Counted from the stretch's first letter, positions 1 to 6,514 are shown. The stretch is DNA of 9,838 bases from an uncultured Clostridia bacterium (GCA_934403665.1 CAKRUL010000021.1:1-9838), one strand, 5' to 3'. Numbers and translations are program-made. Notes: a model not told the origin generated them from the letters alone.

Positions 1-138
1 AACATACACCTTATTTTACACCTTTTGCTGACGATATTATGCGAAAATAAACCAGGTTATGCCAGAAAGCAAAAATTAACAGAGGCTTACAAAGCCCGAA
101 AAACCAAGAAAAACTAAGAAATGCGAGGTTATGCAACA

Positions 139-309
139 ATGATAAAAGTACTTTTCATCTGCCACGGCAATATTTGCAGAAACCTCTGGCTCTACCTTGC
201 GGATATTAATGAGCAGGCGCAGAGCAGATTGCAGCTGATAATTAGGCAGATGCAGGAAGCCGAGTCTGTATCTGAGAAACTGAGTAGAAACGTGCCTGCT
301 ATCACATAA
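139..309 (+). pseudogene. Chimeric ORF: LMW protein tyrosine phosphatase N-terminus joined to a TnpV fragment
   Basis: Residues 1-14 (MIKVLFICHGNICR) are the start of a low-molecular-weight protein tyrosine phosphatase, including the complete CX5R phosphate-binding loop (Cys8 to Arg14). From codon 15 (base 181) the reading frame continues into LWLYLADINEQAQ and a following amphipathic stretch, which is the middle-to-late part of TnpV, a small protein of clostridial transposons; a better preserved copy lies at 7142-7521. The TnpV part loses similarity after about residue 50 and stops at 307-309. The phosphatase lacks everything after the P-loop, including the general-acid Asp, so no activity is expected. 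The ATG at 139 is chosen because GAGG at 125-128 precedes it and the family starts there; an upstream in-frame ATG at 121 exists. Translation is possible, but I call it a deletion or insertion scar. Confidence 0.7.
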
Positions 310-322
310 TTATTGGTATTTT

Positions 323-338
323 TGTGATTGCCATCACA
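323..338. promoter_or_regulatory. Perfect palindrome TGTGA-N6-TCACA (CRP/FNR-like site or small hairpin)
   Basis: The 16 bases TGTGATTGCCATCACA form a perfect inverted repeat with six-base arms and a four-base centre. It matches the classical CRP operator pattern TGTGA-N6-TCACA. It lies just after the chimeric ORF and about 110 bases before the fic promoter. It is followed by CTTTTATG, so it could also be a weak terminator hairpin for the upstream ORF. No CRP-family gene is in the window, so the regulatory reading is only a suggestion. Confidence 0.3.
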
Positions 339-445
339 CTTTTATGCATTTCAATGTGTTTGTTGATCAATAAAATATAAATTTTCCGGAAACGGCAAAA
401 AAGAATCGAACAACCTTAAGATTGTTGTATTTATTGCCGATAATG

Positions 446-465
446 TGATATACTACATTGTAGTA
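446..465 (+). promoter_or_regulatory. Extended -10 promoter of the fic gene with overlapping palindromic operator
   Basis: TGA-TATACT at 446-454 is an extended -10 element; no good -35 is visible, which is common for extended -10 promoters. A perfect palindrome TACTACA-T-TGTAGTA occupies 451-465, sharing four bases with the -10 and covering the expected transcription start. A protein bound there should block initiation. The TACA/TGTA core resembles sites of BlaI/MecI/CopY-type repressors, although their usual centre differs. The HTH domain of the downstream Fic protein is another candidate ligand. A second imperfect 18-base dyad centred on CTTAAG lies upstream at 409-426. Confidence 0.6.
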
Positions 466-505
466 AAGTGTAAATTTAGATTTGATTGATAACGGAGGGG
501 AGCAG

Positions 506-1396
506 ATGCGGTACCTTTCAGTTACTGAAATAGCAAAAAAGTGGAATGTTTCAGAGCGCAGCGTAAGAAACTATTGTGCCCATGGACGAGTAACCGGTGC
601 GTTTCTTACCGGAAAAACTTGGAACATTCCTGAAAATGCGGAGAAACCGGAGCGTTCTAATAAAAAGAAAGAACAGCCGATTACATTGCTTGATATTTTG
701 CGGGAGCAGAAAGCAAGTAAGTATTCCTGTGGTATTTATCACAAGACACAGATTGATTTAACATACAATTCAAACCACATCGAGGGCAACCGTCTGACTC
801 ACGATCAGACAAGATATATTTTTGAAACTAACACCATCGGTGTAGAAAACGAAGTGCTGAATGTTGATGATATTATTGAAACAGCAAATCATTTCCATTG
901 TATTGACATGATTATTGACAATGCTAAAGCAACTTTGACAGAGAAGTTTATCAAAGAGCTGCATCTGATTCTGAAGAACGGTACCAGTGACTCCAGAAAA
1001 GATTGGTTCGCTGTTGGTGATTACAAAAAGATGCCCAATGAAGTCGGTGGTATGGATACTGCACTTCCGGAAGAAGTTACCGATAAAATGAAAGCGTTGC
1101 TGACAGAATACAATGCCAAGGAAGAAAAGACTTTTGAAGATATTCTGGACTTCCATGTGAAGTTTGAAAGAATCCATCCATTCCAAGACGGCAATGGCCG
1201 TGTCGGCAGGCTAATTATGTTCAAAGAGTGTCTGAAATACAATATTGTACCGTTCATCATCGAGGATAATTTGAAAATGTTCTATTACCGTGGACTGGAA
1301 GAATGGAACAACGAAAAAGGATTCCTGACAGACACTTGTCTGACAGCACAGGATAAGTATAAGGCATATTTGGACTATTTTAGGATTGCGTATTAA
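506..1396 (+). CDS. Fic-family adenylyltransferase with N-terminal helix-turn-helix domain
   Basis: The product has 296 residues from the ATG at 506, chosen over a TTG at 482 because GGAGGGG at 494-500 sits at the right distance. Residues 1-45 form a MerR/excisionase-like helix-turn-helix (LSVTEIAKKWNVSERSVRNY) ending in the usual W-x-IP-x-xA. Residues 60-296 are a Fic domain. The catalytic motif HPFQDGNGRVGR is at 224-235, with the base His224 and the ATP-binding loop intact. S89-x3-E93-G94 matches the inhibitory (S/T)xxxE(G/N) motif placed before the Fic core, as in class II Fic proteins, so the enzyme should be autoinhibited through Glu93. Fic enzymes transfer AMP from ATP to a hydroxyl on a target protein; the target is unknown. 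No separate antitoxin gene adjoins it. The HTH suggests binding to its own promoter palindrome (451-465). The gene is followed by a terminator at 1560-1604. Confidence 0.92.
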   Translation: MRYLSVTEIAKKWNVSERSVRNYCAHGRVTGAFLTGKTWNIPENAEKPERSNKKKEQPITLLDILREQKASKYSCGIYHKTQIDLTYNSNHIEGNRLTHDQTRYIFETNTIGVENEVLNVDDIIETANHFHCIDMIIDNAKATLTEKFIKELHLILKNGTSDSRKDWFAVGDYKKMPNEVGGMDTALPEEVTDKMKALLTEYNAKEEKTFEDILDFHVKFERIHPFQDGNGRVGRLIMFKECLKYNIVPFIIEDNLKMFYYRGLEEWNNEKGFLTDTCLTAQDKYKAYLDYFRIAY

Positions 1397-1559
1397 GCAG
1401 GAATGATAAGCAGAATTTCTACACCGAAACCGAACATGAGAGGCTGCCGATAAAACGGGATACCCATACCACAGGGCCCAGCCTTAGGGCGGGTACTCAT
1501 AAGAAAGCAATTTAAAAATTTCGATTATGAGCATCTGTCAGACAGGATTGGTCAACGAA

Positions 1560-1604
1560 AAAACACGCCATATTCAGCTTCAAAGGCTGGGGATGGCGTG
1601 TTTT
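1560..1604. terminator. Bidirectional rho-independent terminator between fic and the ATPase unit
   Basis: AAAACACGCCAT at 1560-1571 pairs perfectly with ATGGCGTGTTTT at 1593-1604. Inside the loop CAGC (1575-1578) pairs with GCTG (1586-1589), giving a long two-tier hairpin. On the plus strand it ends in TTTT; on the minus strand the stem runs into six T. It separates the convergent fic gene and the minus-strand ATPase unit. Confidence 0.85.
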
Positions 1605-1608
1605 CTGC

Positions 1609-1740
1609 TTATTTGCGTTTTCGTTTCCCTTTTCCATACGACTGGTATGGTATTGCCTTGCCACGCTGGTTAGTTGGACTTTTCATGTACTTGGGAAACT
1701 TCAAAACATCAATGTCAAAAAGGGGTTCACGGATTGATTT
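1609..1740 (-). pseudogene. Unrecognised C-terminal gene remnant with a basic tail
   Basis: A 43-codon open frame without a start ends in TAA (complement of 1609-1611) directly before the terminator hairpin. Its product ends in a very basic tail (YGKGKRKRK) after an ordinary-looking stretch with DIDVLKFPKYMKSP. The frame is closed upstream by TGA at 1741-1743. A second frame on the same strand, reading FLSDDENQ just upstream, seems to lead into it, as if one gene had been broken by an indel near 1735-1745. I do not recognise the family. Protein-like composition and the position before a terminator are the only support, so this may be chance. Confidence 0.35.
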
Positions 1741-1803
1741 TCATCATCGCTGAGAAACCGGGTACAGCGCAGTCCATGAACGATTTTCATCCAGATGCAG
1801 ATG

Positions 1804-2079
1804 TTATTCAGGTCTTACCTTTCGAAGAATGAAATAATCCGTGTGATACCGTAGTTCCTCCAGATTGGCGCGCTTCATATTGCGAATGCGGTTTTGAAAG
1901 AACGGGATGGGAGGTACAAAACCGTTTGTTCCTCTCTCAACTTCTACAATCAGAACCGTTTTTTCCTTCACGGCCTCCACGCCTGCGAAATCCGGTTTAA
2001 AAGAATACTTCCCCGTGTCGGTATCTACCGTCAGCGTATCGAGGAAGGTGTCCTGAAAGCTCAGTTTGTAAATTTCCAT
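1804..2079 (-). CDS. Small protein of unknown function, partner of the upstream ATPase gene
   Basis: The product has 91 residues and is preceded by a strong GGAGGTGAGTTT-ATG start. It lies 27 bases after the stop codon of the AAA ATPase gene on the same strand, so the two are very likely cotranscribed. I do not recognise the family. It begins MEIYKLSFQDTF, is rich in acidic residues and beta-prone stretches (KTVLIVEVERG), then has FVPPIPFFQNRI and ends YHTDYFILRKVRPE. There is no signal peptide, membrane segment or Cys cluster. The proline and aromatic-rich centre and the compact size suggest a folded cytoplasmic domain rather than a degraded gene. It could be a regulator, adaptor or substrate of the ATPase, but nothing in the sequence shows which. 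Confidence 0.7.
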   Translation of the reverse strand: MEIYKLSFQDTFLDTLTVDTDTGKYSFKPDFAGVEAVKEKTVLIVEVERGTNGFVPPIPFFQNRIRNMKRANLEELRYHTDYFILRKVRPE

Positions 2080-2106
2080 AAACTCACCTCCAAAGATGAT
2101 TTCATG

Positions 2107-3324
2107 TTAATTCCATTCATCAGCCAACAGGAAATCGCAGATGTTGCGGTGCTTGATTCCGTTGCGGCTCATGTCGAACTCATCCAGAGAGACAACATAT
2201 TTCGGGTAGTTATCGCAGATGTTGTCATACGCTTTGAACTCACGACGGACGGTCTCATCGGATGCCAGCAGATAGGCAACCTGAACATACAACTTCTCTC
2301 CGCGCTTGTCGCACACAAAGTCGATCTCCTTGTCTCCGGTTCTGCCGATTGTAACTTTATAGTTCCGGCGCAGCAGTTCCAAATACACGATGTTCTCCAA
2401 AATGAGGTTGATGTCACGCATATTACCGCCGAAAACAGCCTCCCGGATGCCGTGGTCGGCAATGTAATACTTCTCATTGGATGCAAGAATCTGCTTTCCC
2501 TGCAAATCCTCGCGCTTGACCTGATAGAACAAATAGGCGTCGCAGCAGTATTTGATGTAGTTCAGGATTGTCTCCGGTGCAACGGTTCGCTTCTCGTTTT
2601 TGAGGAACTTCGCCAGAGAAGTAGCGGAGAAGGTCGTACCCACATTCGCAATCACATAAGCGATGACGCGTTCCAACAAGTCTACATCACGGATCTTGTT
2701 CCGTTTCACAATATCCTTGAGCTGAACAGAGTTGAACAGATCATGGAGGTACAGCTTGGAAGGAGCATCCTCGTAGCGGATGTTGGCAAGGTACGGCATA
2801 CCGCCGGATAAAAGATACTTCTGAAAGCATCTTTGGACCGGCTCATCAGGCGCGATGGGGCGGTACAGTTCCAGAAATTCCGCGAAGGAGAACGGATAAA
2901 TGATGAACTCCACATAGCGTCCGCCGAGATAGGTGGAAAGCTCACCGGACAGGAGCTTTGCGTTTGAACCGGTGATATAGATGTCGCAGTCAAGCGATAC
3001 ACGCAGGGAGTTGATACATTTCTCCCAGCCTTTTACCTCCTGAATCTCATCAAAAAACAGATAGACCTTGCCGGGGATATCCGAAGCTCTCCTGGTAATC
3101 TCATCATGCAGTGCCTTTGCAGTTTGCAGATGAGCGTAGTTCAAATCCTCAAAGTTGATGGAGATAAACTGAGCAGGGCTGACACCGGACTCCACCAGTT
3201 CCTCTTTGATCAGCTCCAACATGACCGATTTACCGCACCGGCGAATACCGGTCATGACCTTGATCAGCTCCGTTCCGATAAACGGACGGATGCGCTTCAT
3301 ATACATTTCACGTTTAATCATCAT
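2107..3324 (-). CDS. AAA ATPase with DUF4143-type C-terminal domain
   Basis: The product has 405 residues. The start at 3324 is chosen because GGAGG (complement of 3331-3335) sits six bases before it. An AAA_14-type ATPase domain comes first: Walker A GIRRCGKS (residues 26-33), Walker B YLFFDE (88-93), and a sensor-like stretch YITGSN (116-121). The C-terminal half (about 200-400) matches the DUF4143 arrangement: a helical, winged-helix-like part, then GDKEIDFV (330-337) and YVQVAY (346-351), which resemble the strands of a PD-(D/E)xK nuclease fold (Glu333 or Asp335 as acidic residues), although the usual Lys near YVQVAY is replaced by Gln. These ATPases are widespread in anaerobes and of unproven function; links to toxin-antitoxin or defence roles are speculative. 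The gene has its own promoter and appears GC-richer than its neighbours, which may point to transfer. Confidence 0.9.
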   Translation of the reverse strand: MMIKREMYMKRIRPFIGTELIKVMTGIRRCGKSVMLELIKEELVESGVSPAQFISINFEDLNYAHLQTAKALHDEITRRASDIPGKVYLFFDEIQEVKGWEKCINSLRVSLDCDIYITGSNAKLLSGELSTYLGGRYVEFIIYPFSFAEFLELYRPIAPDEPVQRCFQKYLLSGGMPYLANIRYEDAPSKLYLHDLFNSVQLKDIVKRNKIRDVDLLERVIAYVIANVGTTFSATSLAKFLKNEKRTVAPETILNYIKYCCDAYLFYQVKREDLQGKQILASNEKYYIADHGIREAVFGGNMRDINLILENIVYLELLRRNYKVTIGRTGDKEIDFVCDKRGEKLYVQVAYLLASDETVRREFKAYDNICDNYPKYVVSLDEFDMSRNGIKHRNICDFLLADEWN

Positions 3325-3353
3325 AATCAGCCTCCTTGCCTGTGGCTGAGCAT

Positions 3354-3382
3354 AGTATATCACATTTATAGCTGAAATCCAA
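3354..3382 (-). promoter_or_regulatory. Promoter of the ATPase gene
   Basis: On the minus strand TTGGAT (complement of 3377-3382) is separated by 17 bases from TATACT (complement of 3354-3359). TGA precedes the -10, making it extended. The expected start lies near 3347, leaving a leader of about 20 bases with the ribosome binding site. The 14 bases AATGTGATATACTA around the -10 are identical to those at 442-455 in the fic promoter. Confidence 0.7.
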
Positions 3383-3519
3383 TGACACATTCTTGAATTT
3401 ATAAGTTATAACTGATAAAATCTAAAATTCATTAAATTTCGACAGCTACGAACGGAAGTATGCAAAGGAGGCTGAGTGGTGAAATCCCTCGCTGTTTCGG
3501 CGGAACGGGCAGAAAAAGT

Positions 3520-3545
3520 CCCCACGGGAGTTATTTCCCGTGGGG
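3520..3545 (-). terminator. Strong terminator at the end of the minus-strand feoB-KTR-side unit
   Basis: CCCCACGGGA (3520-3529) and TCCCGTGGGG (3536-3545) form a perfect 10-base GC-rich stem with a six-base loop. On the minus strand the stem is followed by ACTTTTTCTG, the T run of a rho-independent terminator. On the plus strand the downstream T run is weaker. It should end transcripts coming from the KTR and feo genes. Confidence 0.85.
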
Positions 3546-3719
3546 CTTGCGGCTCTTTTCTGTTTTACCTTTCCCAATCGGACTTGTGGGCCTTATCCCA
3601 CTGAATGAACTGATGAAAGAGGAAACGGCCTGACCGAAGTCATGCCGTTCCTGCTCAGTCACAGAATGGGTTTGCTCATATAATTGCAGGGCACGGTGTT
3701 TCTTTTCGTATGTGAACAA
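3531..3719 (-). pseudogene. 5' remnant of an IS3-type transposase OrfA
   Basis: The frame starts with TTG at 3719, as often in this family, behind AAGGAGG. Its first 20 or so residues, FTYEKKHRALQLYEQTHSVT, read like the N-terminal helix-turn-helix of IS3/IS150-type OrfA proteins. After that the similarity stops: the residues that normally follow (a GYPS-type turn) are absent and the frame drifts through QAVSSFISSF to a TAA lying inside the terminator loop. Only 62 codons remain, and no inverted repeats or OrfB are visible nearby. On the same strand another frame near the end reads QFIQWDKAHKSDWER then stop, which may be a fragment of a different gene. I treat the stretch as insertion sequence debris. 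Confidence 0.55.
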
Positions 3720-3747
3720 TGTACTTACTTCCTCCTTGAGGCCTCTG

Positions 3748-3930
3748 CTATGTCCAACTTTTCGTCTCCCCCGTCTCTATCTGCAAATCCTTTGCGTTGA
3801 TGAGCGTTTCCTGCTTGCATTTCGGGCAGTATAGAGGATAGTTTTTTAAAACGCTATCTTCCCGTATTTTATTGTGTGTTTTTCTACCACAAACAGGGCA
3901 GAGCACCCATTGCGTTTTTATTATCACCAT
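3748..3930 (-). CDS. Cysteine-rich KTR domain protein
   Basis: This 60-residue protein has two CPxC knuckles, C11-PV-C14 and C35-PK-C38, separated by IREDSVLKNYPLY. The layout is that of the Cys-rich KTR family, small proteins carried by conjugative elements of Firmicutes, presumably zinc-binding and of unknown role. The namesake Lys-Thr-Arg reads Lys-Thr-His here (RKTHNKIRED). The start ATG at 3930 has only a weak ribosome binding site. The gene follows the FeoB-associated gene by 30 bases on the same strand with no terminator between, so it may be read from the feo transcript. Its presence marks the neighbourhood as mobile-element derived. Confidence 0.85.
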   Translation of the reverse strand: MVIIKTQWVLCPVCGRKTHNKIREDSVLKNYPLYCPKCKQETLINAKDLQIETGETKSWT

Positions 3931-3960
3931 CTTTAGATATTTATTCCTTTGAATTTATTT

Positions 3961-4143
3961 TTACTGTTTTTCACTATGATTGCAATTTCCGCCACAGCCA
4001 CCATTACAATGACCATGACTGTCGCATTGTTTTGCATAAGGGCAACCGATACATTTTCTGCCTTTTTTCTTTTCTCTGACAAGATAAAGAATGATAGATC
4101 CAATCAGTACAATCAGTATTCCTGCTACAACAAAGTTCTCCAT
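3961..4143 (-). CDS. FeoB-associated Cys-rich membrane protein
   Basis: The product has 60 residues. One membrane helix (about 4-22, VVAGILIVLIGSIILYLV) is followed by a basic anchor REKKKGRK and a cytoplasmic tail with six Cys (31, 34, 40, 46, 50, 54) and three His. This is the FeoB-associated protein family, which takes the place of FeoC in many Firmicutes and is thought to help FeoB handle Fe(II). The start codon lies two bases after the feoB stop, with AGGGG as ribosome binding site inside the end of feoB, so translation is probably coupled. The Cys and His-rich tail is typical; a metal-relay role is inferred, not shown. Confidence 0.9.
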   Translation of the reverse strand: MENFVVAGILIVLIGSIILYLVREKKKGRKCIGCPYAKQCDSHGHCNGGCGGNCNHSEKQ

Positions 4144-4145
4144 AA

Positions 4146-6146
4146 TTATACCCCTAAAGCATACGTTGCTTTCATTTTTTTGTTTGTATTATGAATCAGC
4201 GCAGCAATCACCAAAACGAAGGCAAGAATAGCAACAAGCCCGCCGATAGCTGCAAGTGCATTCAAAGAAGTCGGAGAGGTGATAAGTGTACCGATCGTAT
4301 AAACAAGATAGCCTATTGTGTAACCAACGCCAAGCTGCAAGCCAATCCCTGCCCAGACCCATTTTCTGCTTTTCATTTCAGAGTTCATCGCTCCAATAGC
4401 GGCAAAGCAAGGCGGTGTGAACAGGTTAAACATCAGATAAGCAAGCGCAGCTACCTTTGTGATAGCTATAATTCCTGCAACCTCTGCTCCTGCACCTTCC
4501 ATAAGGGCGAGTTCCTCGGTGTCAATCAGATTTTCAAGTCCTACAAAGCAGACAGCGAGCGTCCCAACGACATTTTCTTTTGCAATAAAACCTGTAACTG
4601 CTGCTGCCGCAAGCTGCCAGGAAAGTACGCCGACAATCGGAACAAGAAGATATGCAAATGGACCGGCAATAGAAGCCAGAATGGAAGTATCTGCCGCCTC
4701 TGCGATCTGAAAACTCCAATCAAAGGTCTGCATGATTTGCACAACTGTATTGCACAAAAGTATAATGGTAGCCGCCTTTACGATGTACGCCCAGCCTCTT
4801 GCACACATTGACTTGAAGGCACTCCATAAAGAGGGAGCTTTGTATTCAGGAAGCTCTATGATAAAGTAGGATTTTCTGGATTTATATCCCGCAATCTTAT
4901 TTACGATAAATGCTCCGATAAAAATAAGCAAAATACCCGATAAATACATAATCGTACTGACCCAGCCTGCATTTTCGAAGAATGCTCCGGCAATCAAAGC
5001 AATTACGGGTATCTTTGCACCGCAAGGCATAAACGGGGTGAGCATTGCTGTTACTCTGCGTTCACGGTCATTTCTAATTGTCCTGCTTGCCATAATACCG
5101 GGAATTGCACAACCAGTTCCAATTACAAAAGATATTACGGATTTACCCGATAAACCTACTTTTTTGAAAATCGGGTCAAGCACAACGGAAACTCTTGCCA
5201 TATAGCCGCAATCTTCTAAAAGAGCTATAAGGAAGTACATGACCATTACAAGAGGTAAAAATCCGACAACTGCACCGACACCGCCGATAATACCGTCCAC
5301 AAGCAGAGCGTATAAAAACGGATTTGCTTCTGCTAAAAGCCCGCCTACCCATTCCTGAAAAGCTTCAATCCAACCTACAAGTAGGTCAGCGATAGGAGTT
5401 CCAAGCCAATTTTGTGATATTTGAAAAACAAGAAACATCACAACCGCAAAAATAGGAATACCAAGCCATTTATTTGTCAGTACCTTATCGATTTTGTCAT
5501 TGAAATTTTTATCTTTTGTTAAAACCTTGCGTGTTTCGGTAAGAGATACAATTTTATTTACAAACTCAAAACGCTTTCGGTCTGCTTCTTCGACAGCCTG
5601 TTTATCCGTCAAGTCAATATTTCCCTGATGATAAGGAGCAATCTGTTTTCCACCTGCACAAGCAACTGCCTCTTCAATTACTTCTTTTAACCCATCTGCC
5701 GATGTTGAAACCGTTCTAACAACAGAGCAACCCAATTTTTGACTGAGTAAATTCGTATCAATCTGCGTTCCTCTTTTGGCGTTAATATCGCTCTTGTTTA
5801 GGGCTACCACAACAGGAATGCCAAGTTCTAAAAGCTGCGTAGTAAAGAAAAGACTGCGGCTCAGATTCGCAGCATCGACAATGTTGATGATAACATCAGG
5901 ATTTTCTTGCCTTACATAAGAGCTTGTAATGCTTTCTTCGCTCGTAAATGGGGACATCGAATATGCACCGGGAAGGTCAACAGCAATAAGCTGTTCGTTC
6001 TCCGTACAGTATGATTTTTTAATCGGATGTTCTTTTTTCTCTACGGTAACTCCTGCCCAATTTCCCACTTTTTCATTTCGCCCCGTCAGGACATTATACA
6101 TAGTGGTTTTACCTGAATTCGGATTACCTGTTAATGCAATTCTCAT
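4146..6146 (-). CDS. feoB: Ferrous iron transport protein B
   Basis: The product has 666 residues, close to clostridial FeoB length. The N-terminal G domain has G1 GNPNSGKT (7-14), the G2 Thr34 in NWAGVT, G3 DLPG (57-60), G4 NKSD (117-120) and a G5-like STS (147-149). A linker region leads to the polytopic membrane part, which carries the two Gate segments, with GTGCAIPG and FMPCGAKIP in the first and FTPPCFAAIG in the second; their Cys residues are typical of the family. FeoB imports Fe(II) across the cytoplasmic membrane under low-oxygen conditions. AGGAGG is seven bases before the ATG. A DtxR-type operator dyad (6208-6223) lies in its upstream region, and feoA lies 116 bases upstream beyond a hairpin, so feoB may have partly separate control. 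Confidence 0.97.
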   Translation of the reverse strand: MRIALTGNPNSGKTTMYNVLTGRNEKVGNWAGVTVEKKEHPIKKSYCTENEQLIAVDLPGAYSMSPFTSEESITSSYVRQENPDVIINIVDAANLSRSLFFTTQLLELGIPVVVALNKSDINAKRGTQIDTNLLSQKLGCSVVRTVSTSADGLKEVIEEAVACAGGKQIAPYHQGNIDLTDKQAVEEADRKRFEFVNKIVSLTETRKVLTKDKNFNDKIDKVLTNKWLGIPIFAVVMFLVFQISQNWLGTPIADLLVGWIEAFQEWVGGLLAEANPFLYALLVDGIIGGVGAVVGFLPLVMVMYFLIALLEDCGYMARVSVVLDPIFKKVGLSGKSVISFVIGTGCAIPGIMASRTIRNDRERRVTAMLTPFMPCGAKIPVIALIAGAFFENAGWVSTIMYLSGILLIFIGAFIVNKIAGYKSRKSYFIIELPEYKAPSLWSAFKSMCARGWAYIVKAATIILLCNTVVQIMQTFDWSFQIAEAADTSILASIAGPFAYLLVPIVGVLSWQLAAAAVTGFIAKENVVGTLAVCFVGLENLIDTEELALMEGAGAEVAGIIAITKVAALAYLMFNLFTPPCFAAIGAMNSEMKSRKWVWAGIGLQLGVGYTIGYLVYTIGTLITSPTSLNALAAIGGLVAILAFVLVIAALIHNTNKKMKATYALGV

Positions 6147-6207
6147 TTGAATTCCTCCTTTTTGTTTTCACTTTATATATTTCCTTGCGGATAAAGTTAC
6201 ATTGTCT

Positions 6208-6223
6208 GTTAGCAACCGCTAAC
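6208..6223. promoter_or_regulatory. DtxR-type operator between feoA and feoB
   Basis: GTTAGC-AACC-GCTAAC is a perfect dyad with six-base arms. It has the same arms as the dyads in the feoA/dtxR intergenic region, so it is probably a target of the divergent metal-dependent repressor. It sits about 60 bases before the feoB start, suggesting that feoB has a promoter of its own, although I see no convincing -35/-10 pair there. Confidence 0.75.
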
Positions 6224-6233
6224 TCTTTGCGGC

Positions 6234-6257
6234 AAAAAAAGCTGATTTATCATCAGC
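6234..6257 (-). terminator. Hairpin with T run directly after feoA
   Basis: On the minus strand GCTGAT-GATAA-ATCAGC (complement of 6241-6257) is followed by seven T (complement of 6234-6240). It begins six bases after the feoA stop codon. The stem is only six pairs, so termination may be partial, setting the FeoA to FeoB ratio. Confidence 0.75.
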
Positions 6258-6262
6258 AATTT

Positions 6263-6481
6263 TCAGATGGCGATAGCGTCCATCAATTGATTATCAATGT
6301 TGTATCTTCCGTCTTTTATGGAAACAACACCACCACTTTTCAGATGAGATACTACAGTTATCGTCTCTCCGCTATAGCAGCCAAGAGAAAACAGAAAGGC
6401 ATTTAATTCTTCATCATCTGTGATAATATCTTTGATTATGTATTCTTTCCCTTCCTCGGCGTTTTTGAGCGTCATACTCAT
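6263..6481 (-). CDS. feoA: Ferrous iron transport protein A
   Basis: The product has 72 residues with the SH3-like FeoA fold pattern: an N-terminal MTLKNAEEGKEYIIKDI, then LFSLGCYSGETITVVSHLKSGGVVSIKDGRYNIDNQLMDAIAI, ending in the typical ligand-free beta barrel. FeoA is a small cytoplasmic partner that stimulates FeoB. The ATG at 6481 is chosen over one six bases upstream because GGAGG (complement of 6489-6493) is seven bases from it but overlaps the other. It is the first gene of the minus-strand feo unit, behind a promoter at 6573-6601 and two operator dyads. A terminator-like hairpin follows immediately. Confidence 0.92.
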   Translation of the reverse strand: MSMTLKNAEEGKEYIIKDIITDDEELNAFLFSLGCYSGETITVVSHLKSGGVVSIKDGRYNIDNQLMDAIAI

Positions 6482-6514
6482 AACCATTCCTCCTATATCC
6501 TAATTGCCTTAGCG

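Noticed and set aside
1..117. Open plus-strand frame from the left edge to TAA at 115, with a basic end
   Set aside because: It may be the tail of a gene cut by the window, but 38 codons of low-complexity, Lys-rich sequence do not match a family I know.
288..380. Thirty-codon open frame coding for a hydrophobic, membrane-like peptide
   Set aside because: It has no start codon before its last third and lies in AT-rich intergenic DNA, where hydrophobic translations are common; it also overlaps the palindrome at 323-338.
770..1186. Minus-strand open frame of about 138 codons
   Set aside because: It is antisense to the Fic domain, which has an intact catalytic motif on the plus strand.
1327..1545. 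Short palindromes CAGACACTTGTCTG in fic and CTGTCAGACAG downstream
   Set aside because: One is inside coding sequence; both are short and unrelated to any promoter, so chance is the simplest explanation.
1894..2811. Long plus-strand open frame of about 305 codons
   Set aside because: It lies antisense to the ATPase gene and the small downstream gene, which have clear motifs and ribosome binding sites on the minus strand.
4191..4811. Plus-strand open frame of about 206 codons
   Set aside because: It is a shadow of feoB; its Cys/Asn/Ser-rich composition is typical of antisense translation.
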